Source of the DNA: JAAFHZ01 sp964247085
GTDB lineage: Bacteria; Cyanobacteriota; Cyanobacteriia; Cyanobacteriales; Chamaesiphonaceae
Assembly (NCBI GenBank): GCA_964247085.1
Contig: CAXTSX010000038.1
Coordinates: 1-35,660 of the forward strand
DNA: 35,660 bases
Direction: 5' to 3'
The notes under the pieces were generated by a model. That model had not been told where the DNA came from. It saw only the letters and a list, made by a program, of their open reading frames with translations, and made no database searches. Shown here piece after piece: positions 8,276-16,487 of the stretch. Both the position numbers and the translations under genes were made by a program. Position 1 is the first letter of the stretch, and every line of letters begins with the position of its first letter.

Positions 8276-8941
8276 CTACCAAGGCAATATCTCACCATTA
8301 CTATGCCAGAAGGTTCCGGTATTTGCCAAAGTCAATTCATCAATTCGTGCCAATAACCCGCGCACGGCTGTTTCTGGCGTAATTCCTGCTGCGGAGAACC
8401 CTGTCATGCGGGTCTGAACCAAACCGGGATGCAAAATTGCTACTGCCATTCCATCCGGCTGGAGATCGTGCGCGAGAGACTTCCCAGCCATGCACAGGGC
8501 TACTTTAGACATCCGATAGCCATAGGAGCCACCGGAAGTATTGTCGGCGATCGAACCCATCCGGCTAGTCATCAATACCACTTTCGAGCCACTGGACAAA
8601 TTTCCTAACAATGATCGAGTCACCCGCAAGGGGCTAATAGCATTCACCTCAAATTGCCGACGAATGCTCTCGATGTCTAGATCTGCTAATGTAACCCGTT
8701 CAATAATCGCTGCATTATTGATTAATACATCGATTTGCTCACCCTGAAGTTGTTTTTGCAGCAGCTCTACATCCCGATCCTGGGTCACATCAATCCCCTC
8801 AATTACCTGCATACCTAGAGCAGCTAGCTCTGGTGAGGATTGTCGGCAGATAGCGATCGGTTGGTCTCCTCTTTGTAAGAGTTGTTGGCAATATTCGTAG
8901 CCAATGCCACGATTAGCGCCGGTGATCAGATAGGTTGCCAT
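8276..8941 (-). CDS. Short-chain dehydrogenase/reductase (SDR)
   Basis: The enzyme is a 221-residue NAD(P)-dependent Rossmann protein. It shows the cofactor motif TGANRGIGYEY (residues 7-17), the structural NNAA motif (INNAAI, near 75), a Ser in VVLMTSRMGS near 125, and the catalytic YGYRMSKVAL pair (Tyr and Lys) near 142-148. HPGLVQTRM near 172 is the usual cofactor loop. The substrate is unknown. It resembles the short CsgA/sniffer-like SDR group. It starts 13 bases after the stop of the large repeat protein on the same strand, so it is probably co-transcribed with it. Confidence 0.85.
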   Translation of the reverse strand: MATYLITGANRGIGYEYCQQLLQRGDQPIAICRQSSPELAALGMQVIEGIDVTQDRDVELLQKQLQGEQIDVLINNAAIIERVTLADLDIESIRRQFEVNAISPLRVTRSLLGNLSSGSKVVLMTSRMGSIADNTSGGSYGYRMSKVALCMAGKSLAHDLQPDGMAVAILHPGLVQTRMTGFSAAGITPETAVRGLLARIDELTLANTGTFWHSNGEILPW

Positions 8942-8954
8942 AGTGATGGATTTA

Positions 8955-10820
8955 CTAGTTTCCTAAGGGGCTTTGATTCGACCATTGCTTAATAGCTTGC
9001 TGAGCTGATGGGTAAGCTGTCGAGTTAGTCGGAATTACCCGGGCGATCGCAATGGCTCGACTGATATCGTAGTTGGCGGCATCTTGGGCTTGGCGCAACA
9101 ACTCACTACTCCAATTATTAGAGGCCACCCGGGCTGACTGGTAAGAACTAGAACTAGAAGGAATTTCCTTCAGGGCTTCAATCGCCCCTAACAATGCTTC
9201 AGGAGTACCTTGATTGGCTAATTCTTGGGCATCAGACAAGCGCTGTCTGGCTTGGGAGTTACCATTCCATTCCCCAATTCTCTCTTGGGCTTGTTTGTAG
9301 AGTGCCCGACCCTGCCCAATTTGATTAGCCGTGGCGATCGCCAAGGTCATATTACCGTTCCGAGCTTGTAGTTCGGCATTTTCCAAAATAGGCGTGTCTT
9401 GCATCTTTTGGATTTGGGCTGTCCAGCGACCAACTCTTTTCTGAGCATCGGCATACAACGCCCGGTCTGGAGTCAATGGTCGCAATTGGCCAATAGCTTG
9501 TTGCAGGGACTGAATACTGCCCACACTGGCTAACTGATCAGCGGCATCGATGTAGGGCTGGTCTTGGACGCTTTGGATCTGCTTACGCCAACCAGCGATC
9601 ACCGTCGCCGCTTCTGCTGCCCGAGGATTATTGGCCGGAATCTGACTAGCTTCCTTGATGGCAGCTTCAATATCGACAACTTTGCCCACTGCGGCCATAT
9701 TTTTAGCCCGTTGCAGATAAGCCAATCCTTGGGTTTCCTGTTGCCAGATCTTTAATAATCCTTGGGCACGACCGTAAACGCTACTTTGAGACTTCACCGA
9801 CTGCACCAAACTAACGGCTATCTCAAAGTCGCCGATCGTATTATTGCTGGCTGCCGCTTGCGCGTCGGCGATCGCTTTCACATCTTGAATCTCTGCTTGG
9901 ATCGCTGGACTAGCCGGAATTTGCTTAGTAATTTCTTGGACAGCTTTCCAATTATTCTGATAGAGCTGCACCTTGGCCAGTTCTAACATCTGCGCGCCCA
10001 ACTGGGTAATTAAGCCTTGGGCTTCTTTCAGAGCATAGCTCTGCGGACCAATCTTTTTGGCAATAGCGATCGCCGCCAGTAAATCCTTCAGATTATTACT
10101 TTTGACTAGTTGACGAGCTTGATCCAACTGAGTACTGTCTCTCTCGGCCTGATCAACCTTCGCTGACAGGTCGCGATACTTAACATTCGTCCAATACTCA
10201 TTCCCCAGCTTGTTAATTTTAGTGGCAATCTGCGAGGCTTCGATCCAGTTGGAATTTCGCAATAGATTTTCTGTCTTTTGGTAAATACCTTCCGCTTCTT
10301 TCCAGGTATCTTGCCAAACCTTAATCCTTTTAGTGGCTCGTTTATGGGCTGGCACATAGGGCGGTACTAACTTGGCCATAGAGACTGCTTCGTCGATTTT
10401 GCCCTCTTGGTATGAAGCTTCTGCTAACCGCAACAGATCGATCGACCACTTCTGCACATTGGTATCAATATAACTGCGTAGTGGGTCATCGGCGGGAATG
10501 TCTTTGACAAAACTAAAAGCAGCAGCTAAGTCTTTCAAGGTCTGTTTACTAGCGGCAGCCTGTCCACAATAGACTCTTAAAGAAGACGAGGCCATTGGCA
10601 AGAAGAGTTCCGGACAGTTTGGCACCGCCTTGGGATTCAGCAACATGCCCAGGGAGACATAACCCATGCCACCACATAAGGTACAGGTGATCAATGCCCA
10701 AAAAGGCCAGCTCCGAATAAAGGGCTTATTCAGCCATTTCGGAACCTGCGAAACCACCTGTTTAGTGATGGTTGTTGCTTGATCGAAGTTAAAGCGCAAA
10801 TCTGTTTTTGGCAACGCCAT
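8955..10820 (-). CDS. Membrane-anchored helical-repeat protein of unknown function
   Basis: The protein has 621 residues and no recognised catalytic motif. A short cytoplasmic N terminus precedes one transmembrane segment (about residues 40-60, WALITCTLCGGMGYVSLGML). The rest, about 550 residues, is alanine/glutamine-rich helical sequence on the far side of the membrane. It is built from degenerate units in which a helix ending in IP or IG is followed by A..A...I..W (examples: AQKRVGRWTAQI, AQERIGEWNG, AQQAIKQWSN). This resembles TPR-like solenoids. Such proteins are often mislabelled chromosome segregation ATPase, but no Walker motif is present. The ATG at 10820 was chosen over a TTG at 10838 because AGGAAG lies just before it. 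The gene probably heads an operon with the SDR gene. Confidence 0.75.
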   Translation of the reverse strand: MALPKTDLRFNFDQATTITKQVVSQVPKWLNKPFIRSWPFWALITCTLCGGMGYVSLGMLLNPKAVPNCPELFLPMASSSLRVYCGQAAASKQTLKDLAAAFSFVKDIPADDPLRSYIDTNVQKWSIDLLRLAEASYQEGKIDEAVSMAKLVPPYVPAHKRATKRIKVWQDTWKEAEGIYQKTENLLRNSNWIEASQIATKINKLGNEYWTNVKYRDLSAKVDQAERDSTQLDQARQLVKSNNLKDLLAAIAIAKKIGPQSYALKEAQGLITQLGAQMLELAKVQLYQNNWKAVQEITKQIPASPAIQAEIQDVKAIADAQAAASNNTIGDFEIAVSLVQSVKSQSSVYGRAQGLLKIWQQETQGLAYLQRAKNMAAVGKVVDIEAAIKEASQIPANNPRAAEAATVIAGWRKQIQSVQDQPYIDAADQLASVGSIQSLQQAIGQLRPLTPDRALYADAQKRVGRWTAQIQKMQDTPILENAELQARNGNMTLAIATANQIGQGRALYKQAQERIGEWNGNSQARQRLSDAQELANQGTPEALLGAIEALKEIPSSSSSYQSARVASNNWSSELLRQAQDAANYDISRAIAIARVIPTNSTAYPSAQQAIKQWSNQSPLGN

Positions 10821-11008
10821 TCTTCCTGCAAACTGCAACGTCGGTGAGAATTACTTTATATTCTTTTCTCATTACCTGTTAAGGTTGCCCATAGTAAATT
10901 CGAGAGATTTTCTACTGGACTATTACTCAAAGCGGCTGTTGAGAATTCCAAACACACTTGGAATGAAATTAAATGTAATGAAAAAACTACTGAAAAACCT
11001 CCTACATT

Positions 11009-11896
11009 TTACAATAATTCTGTGATTAAGTTAGCTAGTTGCTCTTCATTTAGCTGATAGACATTGTTACAAAAGTCGCAGGTAACCTCGGCACCTTTGT
11101 CGGTGACTAACATATCTTCTAATTCTGGGCGGCCTAGCATTTTGAGGGCAATGGTCATCCGATCGAACGTACAGCCGCAATGATATTTCAGCATCTGCAC
11201 CTCCGGAAAAATTTCTAGACCCAAATCTCCCAGGATATTTTCCATCATTTGCGGTAGGGTTTGGCCAGCCTGCAGCATCGGGGTAAAGCCCTGGACAGCC
11301 TGTAAGCGGGATTCTAGCAATTCTACTAAGGCTTCGTCGCTGGCGGCTTTGGGCAGCACCTGAATCAACAAGCCCCCAGCGGCTCCCACCCCATCAGCAC
11401 CCACAAATACTCCCACAATGAGAGCAGAAGGGGTTTGTTCGGAAGTGGCCAGGTAGTGGGTTAAATCATCACCAATTTCCCCAGAAACTAACTCCACCGT
11501 ACTGGTGTAAGGATACCCAGAGCCGTTATCCCGCACCACGTAGAGATAGCCACGTTTCCCAACCGCCCCACCAACATCTAATTTGCCCTGGTCATTGGGG
11601 GGGAGTTCGATCGAAGGATTCCCGACATAGCCCCGGACCGTGCCATTCAGTCCGGCATCCACCAAAATGCCTTTCAAGGGACCTTGGCCTTTGATCCGGA
11701 TATTGACGCGAGAATCAGCTTTTTTCATGCTGGAGGCGAAGAGCAAGCCAGCGGTCATGGTGCGACCCAAGGCCGCCGTAGCAACGTAAGAAAGTTTGTG
11801 TCTATTTCTGGCTTCTTCGGTCAGTTTGGTGGTAATAGCTCCCACGACCCGAATTCCACCATCAGCTGCGGTTGCGCGAATAAGTTTGTCTGCCAT
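11009..11896 (-). CDS. hslO: Redox-regulated chaperone Hsp33
   Basis: Hsp33 is a cytoplasmic holdase that is activated when oxidation releases zinc from four cysteines. The 295-residue protein has the full N-terminal domain (starting MADKLIRATAADGGIRV, with GQGPLKGILVDA near 90 and GGLLIQVLP near 175). The C-terminal redox switch has CGC near 240 and CDFC near 273, giving the expected CxC...CxxC zinc site. Length is normal. It follows lnt on the same strand after a 66-base gap and may share its transcript. Confidence 0.95.
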   Translation of the reverse strand: MADKLIRATAADGGIRVVGAITTKLTEEARNRHKLSYVATAALGRTMTAGLLFASSMKKADSRVNIRIKGQGPLKGILVDAGLNGTVRGYVGNPSIELPPNDQGKLDVGGAVGKRGYLYVVRDNGSGYPYTSTVELVSGEIGDDLTHYLATSEQTPSALIVGVFVGADGVGAAGGLLIQVLPKAASDEALVELLESRLQAVQGFTPMLQAGQTLPQMMENILGDLGLEIFPEVQMLKYHCGCTFDRMTIALKMLGRPELEDMLVTDKGAEVTCDFCNNVYQLNEEQLANLITELL

Positions 11897-11962
11897 GATT
11901 TTGATTGACTTTTATTTTTATAAATTGTATCGGGAGAAATATGCCGCTGCCATGGGTGATCC

Positions 11963-13567
11963 TTAGACACGCCGAAAATAGCTAGCGCCGAGTAAAACCA
12001 TGGTTACGATTAGAAGCGTGGGTGTGAGCCAATCGCCCAGCTGAACATAAAGGGTTTGGGTACGTAGGCGATAAATTTTGTGACTGTGGGTGACAAATTC
12101 ATGCAGAGCGGATTCCCAAAGAGTGTGTCCATGCGGATCAACGATCGCTGAATAGCCGGTGTTGGTGGCGCGGACTGCCCAGCGGCTGGTTTCGATCGAT
12201 CTCATCACATCTTGGGCATGGTGCTGAGCAGGCATGGCGGCAGAGAAGTGGGCATTATTAGAAGCGGAGATGATAAATTCGCCGCCCTGGTGAGCTTGCC
12301 GCCGAAAATGTTCACCAAAGGCCGATTCATAGCAGATGCTCGCTATCACCCGCCCAAAGGGAGTATCAAATATTTGGTCTTTAGAGCCTTTCAGCTGATT
12401 AGCCTGGAGGGGCGACATTCGTTTAATCCATTTGCCAATCACTTCTTTAAAGGGCACATATTCGCCTAAGGGGACGAGCTTGTACTTGTTATAACGACCA
12501 CCAAAATTTCCCTGGCCATCGATCGAATGCAAGCTGTTAGTGTAATTTTGACCGGAGTCACCAAAAGCCCCCAGCCAGATCGGAATACCCTGCTCCAAAA
12601 TGGCTGCGTATAACTCGCTTTGCTTGATGGCATCCGGCAACAGCGGTAAAGAACCTTCCGGGGTCAGTACAACATCCACCTTTTCAGCAGCTAATTGGCG
12701 GTAGCCTTGGGTGTAGTTGTCCATCGCTTGTTGTTGGCCATTGGCATAGAGCTTAATTTCGTTGGGAATATTGCCCTGAATAATTCCTACTTGGAGAGCA
12801 TCAGTTGCTAGGGTGGGCAGCGGCACTTGAGCTAGAACCGCACCGATCGCATGGCTAGAGAACAACAAAATAACGGCAGCACTGGCTAGAGAAATGGCCG
12901 ATCGGCGCTGAGTTTTCCAGTTCACTAAAATGGCTTCAGCGATTAAGCCATTAACAGCAACTAAAGCAGCTGTCACTGTGCTACCGCCAGAGAGCTGACC
13001 TAAATGTAAAATCGGCAAATTATATGGACTCTGGGTAAGGGCCAAAGTAGACCACCACAAGTCACTCTGGCTCCAGAGATACTCGATGCCACACCATAAA
13101 GCTGTTCCAGTCAGTACCCGAACGATCGGTGAAAGTTTAATATAACGGCTAATCCAGATCAAACCCAACGCCCAGAAAGTCACAACGGCAGCGCCCCACA
13201 AGGTAATCAGCGCCAGACAGGTGATCGCGATCGCCAAACTAGTCAGCCAAGGTACTCCCATCCAAGTCATTGGATGGACACCCAAAATCCAGGATAATGC
13301 CCAGCCGTGATAGCCAATCCCCCAGCATAGACCATATAGAACCGCCCCTGGCCGAGGGTGCTGGTGACGGACTACTAAAATCCATAAGGGAACGATCGCC
13401 ACCCAGCCCAGGTACCAGGCATTGATTGGCGAAACAGTCAGTCCCATCAATAGACCACTGCCCAAGGCGAGTAAAACTTTGAGAAATTTGGGAGGCAAGG
13501 TGGAGAGAATTGGGGGCAAAGTAGTTTCAGATTCTAGGATATTCACTGGGAGCTGCACTATCAACAA
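11963..13567 (-). CDS. lnt: Apolipoprotein N-acyltransferase
   Basis: Lnt is an inner-membrane enzyme that transfers the third acyl chain to the N-terminal Cys of lipoproteins. About 534 residues are predicted. Six to seven membrane segments fill the first 230 residues. The carbon-nitrogen hydrolase domain follows with its catalytic triad: Glu in LTPEGSLP near 304, Lys in YNKYKLVPLGEY near 362, and Cys in SICYESAFG near 409. A last hydrophobic helix ends the protein. The start is uncertain: TTG at 13567 or 13564 and GTG at 13558 are all possible, with no clear ribosome site. The window contains lipoprotein clients such as PsbQ and the FTR1-linked lipoprotein. Confidence 0.9.
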   Translation of the reverse strand: MLIVQLPVNILESETTLPPILSTLPPKFLKVLLALGSGLLMGLTVSPINAWYLGWVAIVPLWILVVRHQHPRPGAVLYGLCWGIGYHGWALSWILGVHPMTWMGVPWLTSLAIAITCLALITLWGAAVVTFWALGLIWISRYIKLSPIVRVLTGTALWCGIEYLWSQSDLWWSTLALTQSPYNLPILHLGQLSGGSTVTAALVAVNGLIAEAILVNWKTQRRSAISLASAAVILLFSSHAIGAVLAQVPLPTLATDALQVGIIQGNIPNEIKLYANGQQQAMDNYTQGYRQLAAEKVDVVLTPEGSLPLLPDAIKQSELYAAILEQGIPIWLGAFGDSGQNYTNSLHSIDGQGNFGGRYNKYKLVPLGEYVPFKEVIGKWIKRMSPLQANQLKGSKDQIFDTPFGRVIASICYESAFGEHFRRQAHQGGEFIISASNNAHFSAAMPAQHHAQDVMRSIETSRWAVRATNTGYSAIVDPHGHTLWESALHEFVTHSHKIYRLRTQTLYVQLGDWLTPTLLIVTMVLLGASYFRRV

Positions 13568-13731
13568 AGAACTAGCCCTGGTCAGTTTCCTATTGTAGGC
13601 GCTGCTGTTGAATTTGTTCGATCGAGATAGCGATCGATTCAGAGAGAATTGCTAGATATTGCCAGTAATTGTGAACGGAGACATTTGCTGCTAACATAAT
13701 ACCCATGTACTGTCTGCACCTTCTGCAAGCT

Positions 13732-14817
13732 ATGGCAACCACAAATAATACGAAGACCGATCGAGAAAAAGCCTTAAATTTAGTTCTCAGCCAAATTGAA
13801 AAATCCTTTGGTAAAGGTGCGATCGTCCGGCTGGGTGATGCGGGTCGCATGAAGGTGGAAACCATTTCCAGTGGCGCTCTGACGTTGGATATTGCTTTGG
13901 GTGGCGGATTGCCCAAGGGCCGGATCATTGAAATTTATGGTCCAGAAAGTTCTGGTAAAACGACCTTGGCACTCCATGCGATCGCCGAAGTTCAAAAAGC
14001 GGGCGGCGTAGCGGCTTTTGTGGATGCCGAACATGCCCTCGATCCTTCTTATTCATCAGTATTGGGTGTAGATGTAGACAATCTGCTGGTTGCCCAACCC
14101 GATTCCGGCGAAGCCGCCCTGGAAATCGTCGATCAATTAGTCCGCTCTTCCGCTGTGGATATTGTGGTGATTGACTCGGTAGCTGCTTTGGTGCCCAGAG
14201 CAGAAATCGAAGGAGATATGGGCGATTCTCATATGGGCTTACAGGCGCGGTTGATGAGTCAAGCCATGCGCAAAATCACTGGTAATATCGCTAAGTCTGG
14301 TTGTACCGTAGTTTTCTTGAACCAACTCCGTCAAAAAATCGGGATTACCTACGGTAGCCCAGAAACTACCACTGGTGGTAATGCCCTCAAGTTTTATGCT
14401 TCGGTGCGTCTGGATATTCGCCGCATTCAGACTCTTAAAAGAGCAAATGAAGGAGAGTATGGCATCCGCGCTAAGGTGAAAGTAGCCAAGAATAAGGTAG
14501 CACCACCTTTTCGGATTGCTGAATTTGATATTATCTTCGGCAAGGGCATCTCCACTCTGGGTTGCTTAGTAGATCTATCGGAAGAAATGGGGATAATTAC
14601 CCGCCGTGGTGCCTGGTATAGCTACAACGGCGACAACATCGGCCAAGGTCGGGATAACACCATTAAATATATGGAAGAGAAGCCGGACGTGGCTGCTCAA
14701 GTGCAAAAGCTGGTGTGGGACAAATTGAATGATGGAGTTGCAGTATCTGCTAACTCGCTGAAGGCCGCTGAAATTGAGGCAGAAGATGGAGAAGAAGATG
14801 AAGAACCGGAAGCCTAG
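13732..14817 (+). CDS. recA: Recombinase RecA
   Basis: RecA forms ATP-dependent filaments on single-stranded DNA for homologous recombination and the SOS response. The protein has 361 residues from the ATG at 13732 (MATTNNTKTDREKAL). An ATG at 13705 would add nine unrelated residues and is less likely. Visible motifs are the Walker A GPESSGKTT near 68-76, VVIDSVAAL (Walker B) near 143, and the L2-loop region NQLRQKIG. The C terminus is acidic (EAEDGEEDEEPEA), as usual. No clear cyanobacterial LexA box (RGTACNNNDGTWCB) was found upstream. A strong terminator follows. Confidence 0.96.
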   Translation: MATTNNTKTDREKALNLVLSQIEKSFGKGAIVRLGDAGRMKVETISSGALTLDIALGGGLPKGRIIEIYGPESSGKTTLALHAIAEVQKAGGVAAFVDAEHALDPSYSSVLGVDVDNLLVAQPDSGEAALEIVDQLVRSSAVDIVVIDSVAALVPRAEIEGDMGDSHMGLQARLMSQAMRKITGNIAKSGCTVVFLNQLRQKIGITYGSPETTTGGNALKFYASVRLDIRRIQTLKRANEGEYGIRAKVKVAKNKVAPPFRIAEFDIIFGKGISTLGCLVDLSEEMGIITRRGAWYSYNGDNIGQGRDNTIKYMEEKPDVAAQVQKLVWDKLNDGVAVSANSLKAAEIEAEDGEEDEEPEA

Positions 14818-14852
14818 CCGATAGTGTTCTATTAGTTGATATCTATGGGATC

Positions 14853-14882
14853 AAACCTCCTGAAATTTCAGGAGGTTTTTTT
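14853..14882 (+). terminator. Intrinsic terminator of recA
   Basis: A perfect palindrome AAACCTCCTGAAA / TTTCAGGAGGTTT (14853-14878) runs into a T tract ending at 14882. It starts 35 bases after the recA stop. On the other strand the T run is short, so it probably acts mainly on recA. Confidence 0.9.
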
Positions 14883-14891
14883 GTGTAATGT

Positions 14892-15845
14892 CTAGGATCG
14901 AGGCGACTTTTCCAAACGGCAACTGGGCTGAGAGAGCTGAAAAACCCCTTGATTAGTGAAGCAACTAGCCATTTTAGTCAACAACTGACCATAATTTTCA
15001 TTGCCAGTGACCAATATCTTTTGGTTAGCACCCAATTCACAGGGCTTATTTAAAAGGCACTTTTGGCTCCGGGACATGACTTCGGCTCCTGCCGTATTCA
15101 CAATGCCCACCACTTTGCCCTTTGCTACCATCGGTGAGCCAGACATGCCGCCCACAATGCTACAGCGGTGTCGTAGGGACTGTGACCAGGTATAAACGCC
15201 CTCTTGCACTTTGACGGTGGGACCGAGGGTGCAGGTGGCGCGGTGTAAAAACTGTCGATCGATAGCAACTCGATCTCCCGGAATGCCGATCACCTCAATC
15301 TTTTCTCCATTAACACTGGGAGTAGGCGAAATATTTAGCGGTATTATTCCAGCTGCTATTAATTCTCTTTGGGTCGGAGATAACTCTAGCAAAGCTACAT
15401 CATTGTTTTTCATCGTGGCATAGAGAACTCTTTTCACTTCATAGGAGCGGCGCTGTGCGCCAGACTGAGCGAAGTAGTTAGGGGTAAAAGTTAACATTAC
15501 CCCGGCTTTACCCCAGTTTTGGATGGTTCGATTGACGATGATTTCGTTAGCCCCGGGTAAATTGTTGAGTGAGTCCAGGCAGTGGGCATTGGTGACTACG
15601 TACGCAGGCGCTGTCGCCTTGGTATTGATCAAGAAACCAGTACAAGCAGAAGATTGACGGATTTTGACTAAGCCCACTCCGCTATAGGCTGCCGTCGCGG
15701 GGAGCATTTGCCAATCGATCGATTGATAATTAGCTGGAGATTCCGATAGTCTACGCCCCTGCCGATCGAAGATGGCCGCTGAAGCCGACCAGCTAGTACT
15801 GACTACCCCAAAAACTCCTAGCCAGATTAGCGTTGAACGTAACAT
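14892..15845 (-). CDS. Secreted trypsin-like serine protease
   Basis: The 317-residue protein has an N-terminal signal peptide (STLIWLGVFGVVSTSWSASA, cleavage probably after ASA). A chymotrypsin-fold protease domain of the S1/S6 type follows. The catalytic triad is visible: His in TNAHC near 87, Asp in NNDVALLEL near 149, and Ser in GGMSGSP near 232. Cys residues placed around the core suggest disulfides, so it should act in the periplasm or outside the cell. No PDZ domain is present, so it is not a typical DegP/HtrA. Its substrate is unknown. It is convergent with recA and divergent from the ferredoxin. Confidence 0.85.
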   Translation of the reverse strand: MLRSTLIWLGVFGVVSTSWSASAAIFDRQGRRLSESPANYQSIDWQMLPATAAYSGVGLVKIRQSSACTGFLINTKATAPAYVVTNAHCLDSLNNLPGANEIIVNRTIQNWGKAGVMLTFTPNYFAQSGAQRRSYEVKRVLYATMKNNDVALLELSPTQRELIAAGIIPLNISPTPSVNGEKIEVIGIPGDRVAIDRQFLHRATCTLGPTVKVQEGVYTWSQSLRHRCSIVGGMSGSPMVAKGKVVGIVNTAGAEVMSRSQKCLLNKPCELGANQKILVTGNENYGQLLTKMASCFTNQGVFQLSQPSCRLEKSPRS

Positions 15846-15945
15846 GATTTTGATTGTAATTTAGATATATTCTGATGCGCGATGCTCTGCCAATATAGCA
15901 ATCTCTGGTGAAATATGAGGAAGCTGATGGATTTCGTGTAGGATC

Positions 15946-15971
15946 AAAGGCAGATGTTCACTGCCTTTTTT
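15946..15971 (+). terminator. Terminator-like hairpin in the ferredoxin leader
   Basis: AAAGGCAG at 15946-15953 pairs with CTGCCTTT at 15961-15968 around a 7-base loop, and the T run extends to 15971, only 11 bases before the ferredoxin ATG. No plus-strand gene lies upstream between recA's terminator and here, so this may be an attenuator in the ferredoxin leader and not the end of another transcript. Confidence 0.55.
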
Positions 15972-15982
15972 ACCTATTTTCA

Positions 15983-16309
15983 ATGACCCCAGTTTATAAA
16001 GTCGAACTCCATCATCAGGGCGAAATTCATACTATTGATGTGCCTGAAGATAAACAAATTTTGCGAGCAGCTTTTGCTGCTGGTATCGATCTGCCCACTT
16101 CTTGTAATGCGGGAGTATGCACCACCTGTGCCGCCAAACTCATTACTGGTGAAATAGAACAAAGTGGTGGGATGGGTGTCAGCCCAGATCTACAAGCTGA
16201 AGGATATATTTTGTTATGTGTGGCCTATCCTCGTTCTGATCTGAAAATTGAGACCGAAAAAGAAGACGAACTGTATGAGTTGCAATTTGGCCGCTATCAA
16301 AAAACTTAG
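15983..16309 (+). CDS. Plant-type [2Fe-2S] ferredoxin with C-terminal extension (FdC2-like)
   Basis: This is a one-electron carrier with a 2Fe-2S cluster. The 108-residue protein starts MTPVYKVELHHQGEIH. The frame extends upstream to 15908, but those residues lie over a terminator-like hairpin and do not fit the fold, so I chose the ATG at 15983. Cluster ligands are the three Cys in CNAGVCTTC (near 38-46) and the fourth in ILLCVAY near 77. After the fourth Cys the protein continues with a conserved-looking tail ending YELQFGRY, which the main photosynthetic ferredoxin PetF lacks. From memory this tail marks the FdC2/Fed2 type (the slr1828 type). A 57-codon ORF starts at the base right after its stop. 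Confidence 0.88.
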   Translation: MTPVYKVELHHQGEIHTIDVPEDKQILRAAFAAGIDLPTSCNAGVCTTCAAKLITGEIEQSGGMGVSPDLQAEGYILLCVAYPRSDLKIETEKEDELYELQFGRYQKT

Positions 16310-16483
16310 ATGATTACTAAGTTTGTGGATTTAGATATTCCCTACCCTCCCTCGGCGCAGGATTTGCCCTTCCTGGTAGAAACTGCCCTGCGCCAGTGGG
16401 GGGAACCATTACGCTGGGCAATCACTCGCGTGGATTCACCGCAACAGCTGGTGCATGTGGAAGCGATCGTAACTATGGATTAA
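16310..16483 (+). CDS. 57-residue protein coupled to the ferredoxin gene
   Basis: The ATG at 16310 follows the ferredoxin TAG with no gap (TAGATG), so translation is probably coupled. The protein begins MITKFVDLDIPYPPSAQDLP and ends RWAITRVDSPQQLVHVEAIVTMD. The pattern of a short N-terminal strand, one helix (FLVETALRQWGEP) and two strands suggests a small alpha/beta fold. It looks like a small conserved cyanobacterial protein that I have seen beside this ferredoxin, but I cannot name it. A role with the ferredoxin is inferred from position. Its end is 4 bases from the end of the convergent rsgA. Confidence 0.65.
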   Translation: MITKFVDLDIPYPPSAQDLPFLVETALRQWGEPLRWAITRVDSPQQLVHVEAIVTMD

Positions 16484-16487
16484 TATC

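Noticed and set aside
10919..10975. ATTCCAA/TTGGAAT hairpin downstream of hslO as terminator
   Set aside because: The 7-bp stem has no T run on the minus strand, so support is too weak to list it as a terminator.
13705..13731. Longer recA start at the upstream ATG
   Set aside because: The nine extra residues (MYCLHLLQA) do not resemble RecA N termini, and the ATG at 13732 gives the normal start.
13690..13732. LexA (SOS) box upstream of recA
   Set aside because: GTAC is present near the start, but the second half of the cyanobacterial consensus is not.
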